Part shown: piece after piece, positions 1-7,978 of the stretch
Position numbering within the stretch: position 1 is the first letter of the stretch
How the letters are laid out: every line of letters starts with the position of its first letter
DNA from: Actinoplanes philippinensis
Lineage (GTDB): Bacteria; Actinomycetota; Actinomycetes; Mycobacteriales; Micromonosporaceae
Direction: 5' to 3'
Length of the DNA: 64,000 nucleotides
Assembly: GCF_900113015.1 (NCBI RefSeq)
Contig: NZ_FONV01000005.1
Location: forward strand, 496,001 to 560,000
Translations under genes and position numbers: made by a program
Notes under the pieces: generated by a model
The model's input: only the letters and a program-made list of their open reading frames with translations
Database searches by the model: none
Told to the model about the DNA's origin: nothing

Positions 1-116
1 TCCTGGTGGCCGCGGCCGGTGTGGCGGGCATCCTGCGCACCCGGCGGCTGACCAGGCGGCACGTCGCCGCCGAGTCGACGGGTTTAGCAACTGCCGTGGA
101 GGTAAAGGCTTCCTGA
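1..116 (+). CDS. C-terminal end of an unidentified, probably membrane, protein (partial)
   Basis: The frame starting at base 3 is open from the window edge to a TGA at 114-116 and encodes 37 residues. The visible part is a small hydrophobic stretch (LVAAAGVAGIL) followed by a basic cluster (RTRRLTRRH) and a short polar tail, which looks like the end of a last membrane helix with a cytoplasmic positive tail. Too little is present to name a family. The next gene starts 34 bases later with its own ribosome binding site. Confidence 0.45.
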   Translation, partial: LVAAAGVAGILRTRRLTRRHVAAESTGLATAVEVKAS

Positions 117-150
117 TCCGCGCAATTCTGACGCAGGGGATCAGGAGGAC

Positions 151-891
151 ATGTCTGAGCAGGCTGCGGGCCGTTTCTGGTCCGGTATCGACGTTCCGAA
201 GACCATCGCCGGCACTCTCGCGGCCGTCTCGGCGGCGGTGCTCGGCTCCTTCCTGGGAGTCGCCGGCACCCTGATCGGGGCCGCGCTGGCGAGTCTGATC
301 AGCTCGATCGGCACTGAGATCTACCATCGATCGATCAACCACGGCACCAAACAGCTTCAGTCGGCGTTCATGATCGCCCCGGCGGCGGTCGGCACCCCGG
401 CGGTCGAGGCCGCGTCCGAAGCTGCGGCCTCCGAGACGGAGACGGCCGAGGACACCGGGACGAAGCCGGAGCGCCGGATCCACTGGAAGCGGGTCGTCCT
501 CGTCACCGGCGCGTTCTTCCTGCTGGGTATGGGTGTGCTGACGACCGCGGAGCTGTTCGCCGGCCGGTCGGCCGCCGACGTGACCAGCGGCCGTGACACC
601 GGCAGCCCGACGATCCTGTTCGACACCGAGGACAAGCACACCGAGGACGAGCCGGAGCAGAAACCGGCCGGGACGCCGTCGACGGCCCCGGAGACGACCA
701 CCACCGAGACGACGGCACCGGCCACCGAGACGACCACCGCCCCGGCCGAGCCGACGCCCACGACCGAGGGCCCGACGCCGACGACGCCCGCCGGGACCGG
801 CGCGCCGGAGCAGAATGAGACCGGCGGCGACACCGGCGCCGAGCAGGGGCAGGGGCCGGAACAGGTCGCCGACGGCACCACGGGAGAGTGA
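151..891 (+). CDS. hypothetical membrane protein with Thr/Pro-rich C-terminal tail
   Basis: A 246-residue protein of no family I can name. The ATG follows a good Shine-Dalgarno (AGGAGG, about 5 bases upstream). A glycine/alanine-rich hydrophobic segment lies at about residues 18-52 and a second one at about 114-136 (VVLVTGAFFLLGMGVLTTAEL). An alanine- and acid-rich linker sits between them. Everything after about residue 165 is low-complexity Thr/Pro/Glu (repeated TTTETT/PTPTT-like runs), typical of an extracytoplasmic stalk. The stop codon overlaps a possible GTG start of the next gene, so the two are probably co-transcribed. The two-helix topology is inferred from hydropathy only. Confidence 0.7.
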   Translation: MSEQAAGRFWSGIDVPKTIAGTLAAVSAAVLGSFLGVAGTLIGAALASLISSIGTEIYHRSINHGTKQLQSAFMIAPAAVGTPAVEAASEAAASETETAEDTGTKPERRIHWKRVVLVTGAFFLLGMGVLTTAELFAGRSAADVTSGRDTGSPTILFDTEDKHTEDEPEQKPAGTPSTAPETTTTETTAPATETTTAPAEPTPTTEGPTPTTPAGTGAPEQNETGGDTGAEQGQGPEQVADGTTGE

Positions 892-893
892 GC

Positions 894-1397
894 ATGGACG
901 TCCGGGACATCCTGAAAGACGGGTACGGCCGGCTGCCGGAGACGATCGAGGCGGCCGTCCGTGACCTCACGCCGGAGCAACTGCGCTGGGCGCCGCGGCC
1001 GGGCGCCAACTCGATCGGCTGGCTGGTCTGGCACCTCACCCGGGTGCAGGACCACCACCTCACCGGGGTCATCGGTGGCGAGCAGATCTACGTGACCGGC
1101 GACTGGGGGCCACGCTTCGGGCTCAAGTCCGACCCGTCGGACACCGGCTACGGGCACGGGCCCGAGCAGGTCGCCCGGGTGGCGCCGGCGGACTGGGAGA
1201 CGTTGACCGGGTACTTCGGGGCGGTGCTCGCCCGTACCGTCGCATGGGTCGAGACCCTGACCCCCGCCGACCTGGACCGGATCGTCGACCGCAACTGGGA
1301 TCCGCCGGTGACCCTCGGGGTCCGCCTGGTCAGCGTGCTGGACGACGACGCCCAGCACGCCGGACAGGCGGCCTATGTCCGCGGGCTCCTAGGCTGA
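894..1397 (+). CDS. DinB/DUF664 family protein (putative thiol-dependent transferase fold)
   Basis: A 167-residue four-helix-bundle protein of the DinB/DUF664 superfamily, whose members often bind a metal through three histidines and act on mycothiol or bacillithiol conjugates. The first metal-ligand region is GWLVWHLTRVQDHH near residue 45, and the last is DDDAQHAGQ near the C-terminus. I chose the ATG at 894 over the in-frame GTG at 888 because GGGAGA lies at a better distance. It follows the upstream membrane gene by 2 bases. Its 3' end overlaps the convergent histidine-kinase gene by 9 bases. Substrate unknown. Confidence 0.75.
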   Translation: MDVRDILKDGYGRLPETIEAAVRDLTPEQLRWAPRPGANSIGWLVWHLTRVQDHHLTGVIGGEQIYVTGDWGPRFGLKSDPSDTGYGHGPEQVARVAPADWETLTGYFGAVLARTVAWVETLTPADLDRIVDRNWDPPVTLGVRLVSVLDDDAQHAGQAAYVRGLLG

Positions 1398-2858
1398 CGC
1401 CGGCTCGCTGAAGGGCAACCGGATCAGGAACCGGGTGTCGCCCGGCTCCGAATGGACCTCGATGTCCCCGCCGTGGCCGTTGACCACGATGCGGTAGGAG
1501 ATGTCGAGGCCCAGCCCGGTCCCCTCACCGACGGCCTTGGTGGTGAAGAACGGCTCGAAGATGCGTTTGCGCACCTCCGGCGTGATGCCCGGGCCGGTGT
1601 CGCCGACCGACACCACGAGCCGATCGTCGTCCCGGTAGGTGCGGATGGTGAGGGTGCCCGCCCCGCCCATCGCCTGGACCGCGTTGTCGATGACGTTGGT
1701 CCACACCTGGTTGAGCTCGGCCGGGTGCGCCGGGATCTGCGGCAGGTCACGGTCGTAGTCCTTGACCACCCGGATCGTGTCGCCGATCTTGTGGCCCAGC
1801 ATGACCAGCGTGCTGTCCAGCCCCACGTGCACGTCGATCCACTGATGGGCGGCCCGGTCCACGTGCGAGTACTGCTTGGCGGCGTGCACCAGCTTGGACA
1901 CCCGGCCGGTGGCGTCCTCGATGTCGCTCATCAGCTGCTCGGTCTCCAACGCATAGCCGATCCAGTGGATCGCCTGGTCGAGCAGCTCCGGCGAGGCGAG
2001 CCGGGACTCCAGCTCGGTGAGGCACTCGGTGTCGATGCCGCCCTGGGCGAAGACCGGCGCGATGTCCCACGCGGCGGTGATCTCCCGGTCCTCCATCCAG
2101 TCGCCCAGCTCGTCCTCCAGGTCGGCGACCTGCATGGCGGTCATCGCCGGCGCCTTCGCGGCCCGCTCGATCACCTCCTCCTGCAACTCCAGGAGAGCGA
2201 CGAGCCGGTCCGGGGCGACCTTGCCGGCGGCGAGCTTGCCGAGCTTGAGACGCATCGCGGCGACCCGCTGGCGCAGCGCCCCGGTGGCCCGGGAGGCGGC
2301 CGCCGCCGGATTGTTCAGCTCGTGCATCAGCCCCGCCGACAGTGCACCCAGCGCGGCCAGCCGCTGCCGCTCGCCGATCGCCGCTTGCGAGCTGCGCATC
2401 CCCAGCGCCAGACCCTCCAGCAGGTGGATCGCCATCGGGAACCAGTCACGCATCAGCGAGCCGAAGTCGTCGGCGGAGAGCACGAAGAACTCCGCGTCGG
2501 TGATCGCCCGCATCGACGCCTGATAGGTCCGGGGAACCCCGTCCTCACGCAGGTACGCCTGTGTCGCGCCCATGTAGACGCCACGCTGCTCGGTGCGGGT
2601 CGTGGTGACGTCGTCCTGCCCGACCCGGCGGGTCAGCGTGATCGTGCCGGTGAGCAGCACGAAGAACGACACGGCCGGGTCGCCCTCGCGCAGCACCAGG
2701 CCACCGCCGGGAACCCGCATGGTGCAGCCGTGCTCGGCGAGCCAGGCCAGCTGCTCGTCGGTGAGCTTCTCGAAGAGGAAGAGCGAACGCAGATCCTCGA
2801 TGGTGAGCCGTCCGGGCTCGCAGGGTTCGAGACGGATCTCGTCGGTCATGTCGGACAT
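1389..2858 (-). CDS. cyclic-nucleotide-domain sensor histidine kinase
   Basis: A soluble histidine kinase of 489 residues. A cNMP-binding-type beta barrel occupies about residues 20-140 (FFVLLTGTITLTRR is its core). It is followed by a dimerisation helix with the phospho-acceptor box HELNNP (His179) and a HATPase_c domain with N box (NVIDNAVQAM), G1 box (DTGPGI) and G2 box (GTGLGL). There is no membrane segment. The start was placed at 2858 because its ATG overlaps the stop of the preceding response-regulator gene (TGATG) and GGAGG lies just upstream. It is the third gene of a nadK / RR-flavoprotein / kinase operon, so it most likely phosphorylates that fused regulator. The ligand of the sensory barrel cannot be read from sequence. 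Confidence 0.9.
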   Translation of the reverse strand: MSDMTDEIRLEPCEPGRLTIEDLRSLFLFEKLTDEQLAWLAEHGCTMRVPGGGLVLREGDPAVSFFVLLTGTITLTRRVGQDDVTTTRTEQRGVYMGATQAYLREDGVPRTYQASMRAITDAEFFVLSADDFGSLMRDWFPMAIHLLEGLALGMRSSQAAIGERQRLAALGALSAGLMHELNNPAAAASRATGALRQRVAAMRLKLGKLAAGKVAPDRLVALLELQEEVIERAAKAPAMTAMQVADLEDELGDWMEDREITAAWDIAPVFAQGGIDTECLTELESRLASPELLDQAIHWIGYALETEQLMSDIEDATGRVSKLVHAAKQYSHVDRAAHQWIDVHVGLDSTLVMLGHKIGDTIRVVKDYDRDLPQIPAHPAELNQVWTNVIDNAVQAMGGAGTLTIRTYRDDDRLVVSVGDTGPGITPEVRKRIFEPFFTTKAVGEGTGLGLDISYRIVVNGHGGDIEVHSEPGDTRFLIRLPFSEPASA

Positions 2859-4516
2859 CACTGAGCCTCCAGGTAACGATGGACCAGCGCGACGGCCATC
2901 GCACCCTCGCCGACCGCCGAGGCCACCCGTTTCACCGAACTGGCCCGGACGTCGCCGGCCGCGAAGATACCGGGGACACTGCTCTCCAGATAGAACGGAT
3001 CCCGGTCCCGATCCCATCCCCGCGGGCGCTCCCCGTTGAGAAGCAGATCCGTTCCGGTACGAATGAAGCCCTTCTCGTCACGCAGCAGCGTGTCGCCGAG
3101 CCAGTCGGTCCGCGGCTCCGCGCCGATGAACACGAACAGGTAGCCGCACTCGACCGTCGCCTTCGTGCCGTTCTTGCTGTCGCAGATGGTGATCGCCTGC
3201 AGATGGCCGTCGCCCTGCGCGCCGACCACCTCGCACCGGGTCCGGACCTCGATGTTCGCCACCTGGGCCAGCTGCTGGATCAGGTAGTACGACATGGACG
3301 CCTCGAGGGAGTCGCCGCGGACCAGCAGGGTGACGCGGCGGGCGTACCGGGAGAAGAACAGCGCCGCCTGCCCGGCCGAGTTGGCCCCGCCCACGATGTA
3401 GACGTCGGTACCGGCGCAGGCCGGCCCCTCGGTGGCGGCCGAGCCGTAGAACACGCCCGACCCGGTCAGGTCGGCCACGCCGTCGGCGACCAGCGGACGG
3501 TACGACACGCCGGTCGCCAGCAGCACCGCGTGCGCCGACACCTCGCCACCGTCGGCGAACGTCAGCGTGCGCGCCGACCCGTCGGTACGCAACCCGACCA
3601 CCTCGCGGGTGCTGATCGTCTCGGCGGCGAACTTGTCGGCCTGCCGGCGGGCCCGGTCGGTGAGCTGGGCGCCGGAGATGCCGTCCGGGAAGCCCAGATA
3701 GTTCTCGATCCGGGAACTCTGCCCGGCCTGGCCGCCGACCGCCTGCCGCTCGATCAGCAGCGTCTTCAGGCCCTCCGACCCGCCGTAGACGGCCGCGCCC
3801 AGCCCGGCCGGCCCGCCACCCACGATGATCAGGTCGTAGAAGTCGCGCCCCGGGTTGGTGGAGAGGCCGGCCACCTCGGCGACCTCCTGCACCGACGGCC
3901 GGGACAGCGCCCGCCCGTCGGCCGTCACCACCAGCGGCACCGCCTCCGGCCCGGCCTCCGCGGCCTCCAGCAGACGGCGGCCCTCCGGCTCGTCGGCGCC
4001 GAAGTACTTGTACGGCACGAGGTTGCGGGCCAGGAAGTCACGGATCTGGAAGGACGGCTCGCTCCACCGGTGCCCGACCAGGCGGATGTCCGGAAGCTCC
4101 TGCTCCCCGGTCGCCTCCCAGGCGTCGAGCAGCGCGTCCAGCACCGGGTAGAGCTTCTCCTCCGGCGGATCCCACGGCTTGAGCAGATAGTGGTCGACGT
4201 CGACCAGGTTGATCGCCTGGATCGCCGCGTCGGTGTCGGCGTAGGCGGTCAGCAGCGCCCGGCGGGCATGCGGGAACAGGTCCATCGCCTGCTCCAGGAA
4301 CTCGATGCCGTTCATCTGCGGCATCCGGTAGTCGGCGAGGATCACCGCGACCCGCCCGCCGCGCAGTTTCAGCTCACGCAGCACCTCCAGGGCCTCGTCG
4401 CCGGAGGAGGCGCGCACCACCCGATACCGGTCGGCGTAGCGGCGGCGCAGGTCACGTGCGATGGCGCGGGAAACGGACGGGTCGTCGTCGACCGTGAGGA
4501 TCGCGGCTTGGCCCAT
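2858..4516 (-). CDS. response regulator fused to a thioredoxin-reductase-like flavoprotein lacking CxxC
   Basis: A 552-residue fusion. Residues 1-130 are a receiver domain: acidic pocket D10-D12, phospho-acceptor D62 (ADYRMP), T90, K113 (LLKPWD). Residues about 142-218 resemble a glutaredoxin/thioredoxin fold in which the usual catalytic cysteine region reads HRWSEPS, without cysteine. Residues about 227-552 are a TrxB-type FAD/NAD(P)H module with FAD motif GGGPAGLGAA, NAD(P)H motif VGGANSAGQAA and the C-terminal FAD motif GIFAAGDVR. Where TrxB has CATC this protein has AATE (about 360-363), so classical disulfide reduction is not expected. Fusions of this kind next to cNMP-domain kinases are known in actinobacteria. 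Its output is probably redox- or NADPH-coupled rather than DNA binding. Confidence 0.9.
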   Translation of the reverse strand: MGQAAILTVDDDPSVSRAIARDLRRRYADRYRVVRASSGDEALEVLRELKLRGGRVAVILADYRMPQMNGIEFLEQAMDLFPHARRALLTAYADTDAAIQAINLVDVDHYLLKPWDPPEEKLYPVLDALLDAWEATGEQELPDIRLVGHRWSEPSFQIRDFLARNLVPYKYFGADEPEGRRLLEAAEAGPEAVPLVVTADGRALSRPSVQEVAEVAGLSTNPGRDFYDLIIVGGGPAGLGAAVYGGSEGLKTLLIERQAVGGQAGQSSRIENYLGFPDGISGAQLTDRARRQADKFAAETISTREVVGLRTDGSARTLTFADGGEVSAHAVLLATGVSYRPLVADGVADLTGSGVFYGSAATEGPACAGTDVYIVGGANSAGQAALFFSRYARRVTLLVRGDSLEASMSYYLIQQLAQVANIEVRTRCEVVGAQGDGHLQAITICDSKNGTKATVECGYLFVFIGAEPRTDWLGDTLLRDEKGFIRTGTDLLLNGERPRGWDRDRDPFYLESSVPGIFAAGDVRASSVKRVASAVGEGAMAVALVHRYLEAQ

Positions 4517-4525
4517 GGGTTGTCC

Positions 4526-5665
4526 TCAGCTCTCGGGGTGTCGTTCGAGGTAGCCCGTGACGAACGGGCAGGTGGCGATGACGGTGAGACCGCGCGACCG
4601 GGCGTCGGCGAGCGCGGCGGCGGCCAGGCGGCCGGCCAGCCCCCGGCCGGAGAACGCCTGGTCGACCTCGGTGTTCAACAGCTCGATCTGACCGGGCTTG
4701 GCGGTGTAGTCGAGGGTCCCCACGGTCTCCCCGCCGATCATCACCTCGTAACGATGACGCTCGAAACTGTCGACGACCACCGCGTCGGCCGGGTCGAGCG
4801 CGACCGCCGAGGCGCTGCCCTCCACCCGCAGCTTGCGGCGGGCCCGCTCGTAGAACGAGGTCCGCCCGAACCGGATCACCTCGGCGGCGGCCGGCATCGG
4901 CCGGATCTCGAGAGTGGACCCGGGCTCGGCATAGCCCTCGATGATGCCGTCCACCTCGATCGCCAGCCGGCCGCTGGTCGGCAGCACGTCCAGCGCCAAC
5001 TGCTCGCTCGTGTCCAGCACCAGCGACCTGTTGAACGACGAGTGAGCGGCGGCCGCCGACACGATCAGAGCCTGCACGTTCGGCGAGACGATCGGGCCTC
5101 CGGCGGAGAAGCTGTACGCCGTCGAACCGGTCGGCGTCGACACGATCACCGCGTCGGCCGCGTAGTTGACGAACCCGCCGCCCTCCACCCGGATCCCCAC
5201 CGCGGCCAGCCCGTGCCCCGGCACCCGGACCAGGGCGACGTCGTTGAACGCCGACACCGCACGCCCGTCCGGCAGGGTGGTGTGCACCGCCGTCCGCGAC
5301 TCGATGGTGAACCGGTGCTCGTCGATCGCGGAGAGCGCCTCCCCCAGACCGGACAGATCCACCTCGGCGAGGAACCCGAGCCGCCCCACGTTCACCCCCA
5401 GAACCGGGGTCCGGCGGCCCTCCACCAGGCGCATCGTGCGCAGCATCGTGCCGTCGCCACCGAGGCTCACCAGCAGCCCCGCCCGCTCCACCATCTCCTC
5501 CGCCTCGACCGCCTCCGCGGTGCAGCCGCTGATCCGGCTCACCTCGTCGGGAAGACCGAGCACGGTGACCCCGCGCTCGACCGCCCAGCCGGTGATCGCG
5601 TCGATCGCGGCGCCACAGTCACGGCGTGGATGCAGCACCAGCCCGACAACTTTGACCATGCCCAT
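4526..5665 (-). CDS. nadK: NAD kinase with C-terminal GNAT-like (YjdJ-type) domain
   Basis: Residues 1 to about 290 are an ATP-NAD kinase, which makes NADP+ from NAD+. The GGDGT active-site motif is at residues 69-73, NVGRLGFLAEVD at about 92-103 and the STPTGSTAYS loop at about 177-186. Residues about 298-379 form a small acetyltransferase-like domain of the YjdJ/N-acetyltransferase-CG type (FSGRGLAGRL acetyl-CoA loop, CPFV and a terminal RHPE). The whole is 379 residues, longer than a usual bacterial NadK of about 290-300. The ATG at 5665 was preferred over 5659 and over far-upstream ATGs because a GGAAGG lies just ahead. It sits 9 bases before the flavoprotein regulator, so NADP supply and a NAD(P)H-type module share an operon. 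Confidence 0.85.
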   Translation of the reverse strand: MGMVKVVGLVLHPRRDCGAAIDAITGWAVERGVTVLGLPDEVSRISGCTAEAVEAEEMVERAGLLVSLGGDGTMLRTMRLVEGRRTPVLGVNVGRLGFLAEVDLSGLGEALSAIDEHRFTIESRTAVHTTLPDGRAVSAFNDVALVRVPGHGLAAVGIRVEGGGFVNYAADAVIVSTPTGSTAYSFSAGGPIVSPNVQALIVSAAAAHSSFNRSLVLDTSEQLALDVLPTSGRLAIEVDGIIEGYAEPGSTLEIRPMPAAAEVIRFGRTSFYERARRKLRVEGSASAVALDPADAVVVDSFERHRYEVMIGGETVGTLDYTAKPGQIELLNTEVDQAFSGRGLAGRLAAAALADARSRGLTVIATCPFVTGYLERHPES

Positions 5666-6105
5666 GCCGGCAAGCCTTCCATGCCGGCGGCGGGATTCCC
5701 ATCGGCCCAGGACGTTCATCACGGACAACCCCTCTGTGGTACGGGTCCGCCCGCCCCGCCATTCCCGGACCGTCACCGGGCTACCACGCGACGCGGGCGC
5801 GGGGTCACGGCCGTAACGCGCCCGCCGGGCCGATCCCGTTGGTCACCGGCCGGCCCCGCGCCACCCGGGACAGCACGCACACCCAGCGGGTTGTCCGCCC
5901 GGCTCCCAGGGCTGCCGCCGAACGCCCCGGACAGCACCCACGACCAGCGAGTTTCTCCGGTCGGCCCCCAGAGCCGCCGCCAAGGGCCCGGACAGCATCC
6001 ACGACCAGTCGTAAGGGACGGCCGCGTCGGCGGAGGGCTCGCCGGTCCGGCACGGCTCTCGGGCTGTGGTGGAGGGCTTCGGGCAGCTCCGGGAGCCGGG
6101 CGGGA
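5666..6105. other. intergenic region with tandem repeats
   Basis: This 440-base gap lies between two minus-strand genes. It must hold the promoter of the nadK operon, but I could not pick a convincing -10/-35 pair. Its main content is the 61-bp repeat array listed separately. Long open frames across it are codon-bias shadows without a coding signature. Confidence 0.5.
5866..6025. repeat. 61-bp imperfect tandem repeat, about 2.5 copies
   Basis: The anchor GGACAGCA occurs at about 5868, 5929 and 5990, exactly 61 bases apart. Each copy continues with a similar CCCACGACCAGCG-like stretch, a GGTCGGCCCCCAG-like stretch and GCCGCCG, then the next anchor. The third copy is truncated after the CCACGACCAG part. 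Repeats were read by eye; the copies are imperfect. Confidence 0.7.
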
Positions 6106-7083
6106 TCAGCGGCGCGTGGCCAGGGCCAGGAAGCGGTCGGGGACGTCCTCGTAGTGGTGCAGGCGCCAGCCCGCGGTGGACAGGAGCGGGCCCAGGCGTT
6201 CCTCGGAGAGCGGCTCGCCGGGGCGCAGGGTGCGGCCGTGCCGGGCGGCCAGCTGGGCGCGGCCGGTCGGGTGGAAGATCGCCAGGACGCCGCCGGGACG
6301 GGTCACCCGGGCCAGTTCGGCCAGGCCGGCGACCGGGTCGGGCAGGTGGTGGACCAGGCCGGCCGCGAAGATCACGTCGGCGGTGGCGTCGGCGGCCGGG
6401 AGCCGGCGGGCGTCGGCGAGCAGCAGCGTGGCGTGGTCGTCGCGGCCGGCCCGGCGGGCGGCGGCCAGCATGCCCGGAGTGAAGTCGAGCCCGACGACCC
6501 GGCCTGCGGGGCCCGCGGCGGCGGCGAGTGCGGGCAGCGCCCGGCCGGTGCCGCAGCCCACGTCGAGGACCACGTCGCCGGGCCGGACCCCGGCGAGCCG
6601 GACCGCCTCGGCGTAACGGGGCATGTCGTCGCCGAACTTGCTGTCCCAGTCGGCGGCGCGGGCGGCGAAGAAGGCCTGGCTCTCCGAGAGGTACCAGCGG
6701 TCGACGTCGGCCAGGTCGGGGTGCAGGTGGCGGATCACCGGCCAGTCCGGGTCGCGGTGGTCGATGACGACCTGGGCGCGTTTCTCCCCGTCACCCTCGG
6801 CGAACCGGTGACGCGGGCCGCCGCGCAGATACACCAGGATGCGGTCGGTGGCCGGCTCCAGGACGTTGAGCGCCGAGTCGAACAGGCCACCGCCGGGGCC
6901 GATCAGCCCGAGCACGGCGTCGACGCTCCAGGCCCGCGACGTGGACGGGAAGGCGGCGGCGAGGCGGGACGCGAACTGGGCGGCGGCGCCCGGATCGCCG
7001 CCGTCGACGATCACGGTGAGGGGGGCACGCGGCGCCAGGACCTCGGCGAGCAGCGCGGTTACTTCGGTGATGCGTTCCGGCAC
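6106..7083 (-). CDS. class I SAM-dependent methyltransferase with nucleoside-kinase-like N-terminal domain
   Basis: About 325 residues. The C-terminal part is a Rossmann methyltransferase with motif I VLDVGCGTGRALP, acidic post-I residue in VVGLDFTPGML, and motif ADATADVIFAAGLVHHL, like the Methyltransf_11 family. The first about 130 residues resemble actinobacterial uridine-kinase-like proteins (VIVDGGDPGAAAQFA in place of a Walker A; later AQVVIDHRDPDWPVIRHLH), but the P-loop has no GK[ST], so kinase activity is unlikely. I placed the start at the GTG at 7083, the first plausible codon ahead of the conserved N-terminal domain; the ribosome binding site is weak. Substrate unknown. Confidence 0.75.
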   Translation of the reverse strand: MPERITEVTALLAEVLAPRAPLTVIVDGGDPGAAAQFASRLAAAFPSTSRAWSVDAVLGLIGPGGGLFDSALNVLEPATDRILVYLRGGPRHRFAEGDGEKRAQVVIDHRDPDWPVIRHLHPDLADVDRWYLSESQAFFAARAADWDSKFGDDMPRYAEAVRLAGVRPGDVVLDVGCGTGRALPALAAAAGPAGRVVGLDFTPGMLAAARRAGRDDHATLLLADARRLPAADATADVIFAAGLVHHLPDPVAGLAELARVTRPGGVLAIFHPTGRAQLAARHGRTLRPGEPLSEERLGPLLSTAGWRLHHYEDVPDRFLALATRR

Positions 7084-7155
7084 GCCACCAGCATGACGTT
7101 GCCGGTGTGACGTACGCAACGCCGGAACGGTGGCACTTTTTGTGCCGATTTGACA

Positions 7156-7244
7156 CTCGCGGCCACCCGCGCGGTGACCGCGGCCGGCGCAGGCGGGCTC
7201 TGTCGAGGATCGACCGCTCGCGGCCGCCCGCGCGGTGACCGCGG
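7156..7244. repeat. 28-bp direct repeat in intergenic DNA
   Basis: CTCGCGGCC[A/G]CCCGCGCGG followed by TGACCGCGG occurs at 7156-7183 and at 7217-7244 with one mismatch, 61 bases apart. It lies between the divergent methyltransferase and lipoprotein genes. Each copy can form a short GC hairpin. Confidence 0.65.
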
Positions 7245-7309
7245 GAACCGGAGTGCGGGACGGCGAAGTCGAAGCGGGGACGTCACTGGGCGGTGATCGG
7301 AGGGCAACG

Positions 7310-7927
7310 ATGCGGGGAGTGATCGTCATGCTGCTGGCCGGCGTGCTCGCGGCCGGCGGATGCGCCGGCACGGGGGATCCGGAGAATGTGGTCGCCCCAA
7401 CCGGCGCGGCCGGGCACCGGGACAGCACTCGAGCCGGCGACGCGAGCGGGCCCGGTGCCGGAACCGACGGTGTGCCCAATGCCGGAACCGACGGTGTGCC
7501 CGGTGCCGGAACCGACGGTGTGCCCAATGCCGGAACCGACGGCGGACCCGGTGCCGGAACGGGCGACGGGAGCGGGGCACGGGCGGGGCTCGTCGAGCTG
7601 AGGGTGGCCGTGGACGAATCGCTGGCACAGGCGTTCGTGCAGGTCGAGCAAGGGTTCGAGGCGCAGCATCCGAACATCGAGGTCGTTCTGGCGTACGGCG
7701 AAGGGTTGTCCCTGGCCGACCGCATCGCCGGCGGTGAACCGGCGGACGTCTTCGTCACCGACGATCCGTTCGCGGCGCGGGGCGCCCGCCTGAACGCCGA
7801 GCCGGTCGAGGTGGGGCGGGTGAGCCTCGTGCCGGTGAAGCCGGGACCGGGCGACGAGTTCGTGACGTTCGTCCGCGACGGCGACGGCCGGCGGATCCTG
7901 GTCGATTCCGGTCTGCTTCGGCCCTGA
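7310..7927 (+). CDS. reduced ModA-like substrate-binding lipoprotein
   Basis: A 205-residue lipoprotein. The signal peptide ends in the lipobox LAAGGC, so it should be anchored by the first mature cysteine. Residues about 45-80 are four to five copies of an 8-residue repeat (GAGTDGVP / NAGTDGVP), encoded by 24-bp DNA repeats at about 7455-7560. Residues about 90-155 match the N-terminal part of molybdate-type binding proteins (GEGLSLADRIAGGEPADVFVTDD). The last about 25 residues resemble the ModA C-terminus (FVTFVRDGDGRRILVDSG). The roughly 100 residues expected between them are missing. The ATG follows GGAGGG at 5 bases. No ABC permease is adjacent, so a transport role is doubtful. Confidence 0.75.
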   Translation: MRGVIVMLLAGVLAAGGCAGTGDPENVVAPTGAAGHRDSTRAGDASGPGAGTDGVPNAGTDGVPGAGTDGVPNAGTDGGPGAGTGDGSGARAGLVELRVAVDESLAQAFVQVEQGFEAQHPNIEVVLAYGEGLSLADRIAGGEPADVFVTDDPFAARGARLNAEPVEVGRVSLVPVKPGPGDEFVTFVRDGDGRRILVDSGLLRP

Positions 7928-7978
7928 CGCCGTATTCGAAGGAAAGCGGCTGACGCCGGTCTCGAAGGCGGGCCGGCC

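Noticed and set aside
5666..5800. DosR-type box upstream of nadK or near the Acg-type gene
   Set aside because: Only weak GGGCC...CCC similarity, no symmetric match to the known consensus.
2879..6154. 1091-codon plus-strand frame over the redox operon
   Set aside because: Antisense to three recognised genes with conserved motifs; composition is His/Arg/Gly-rich noise.
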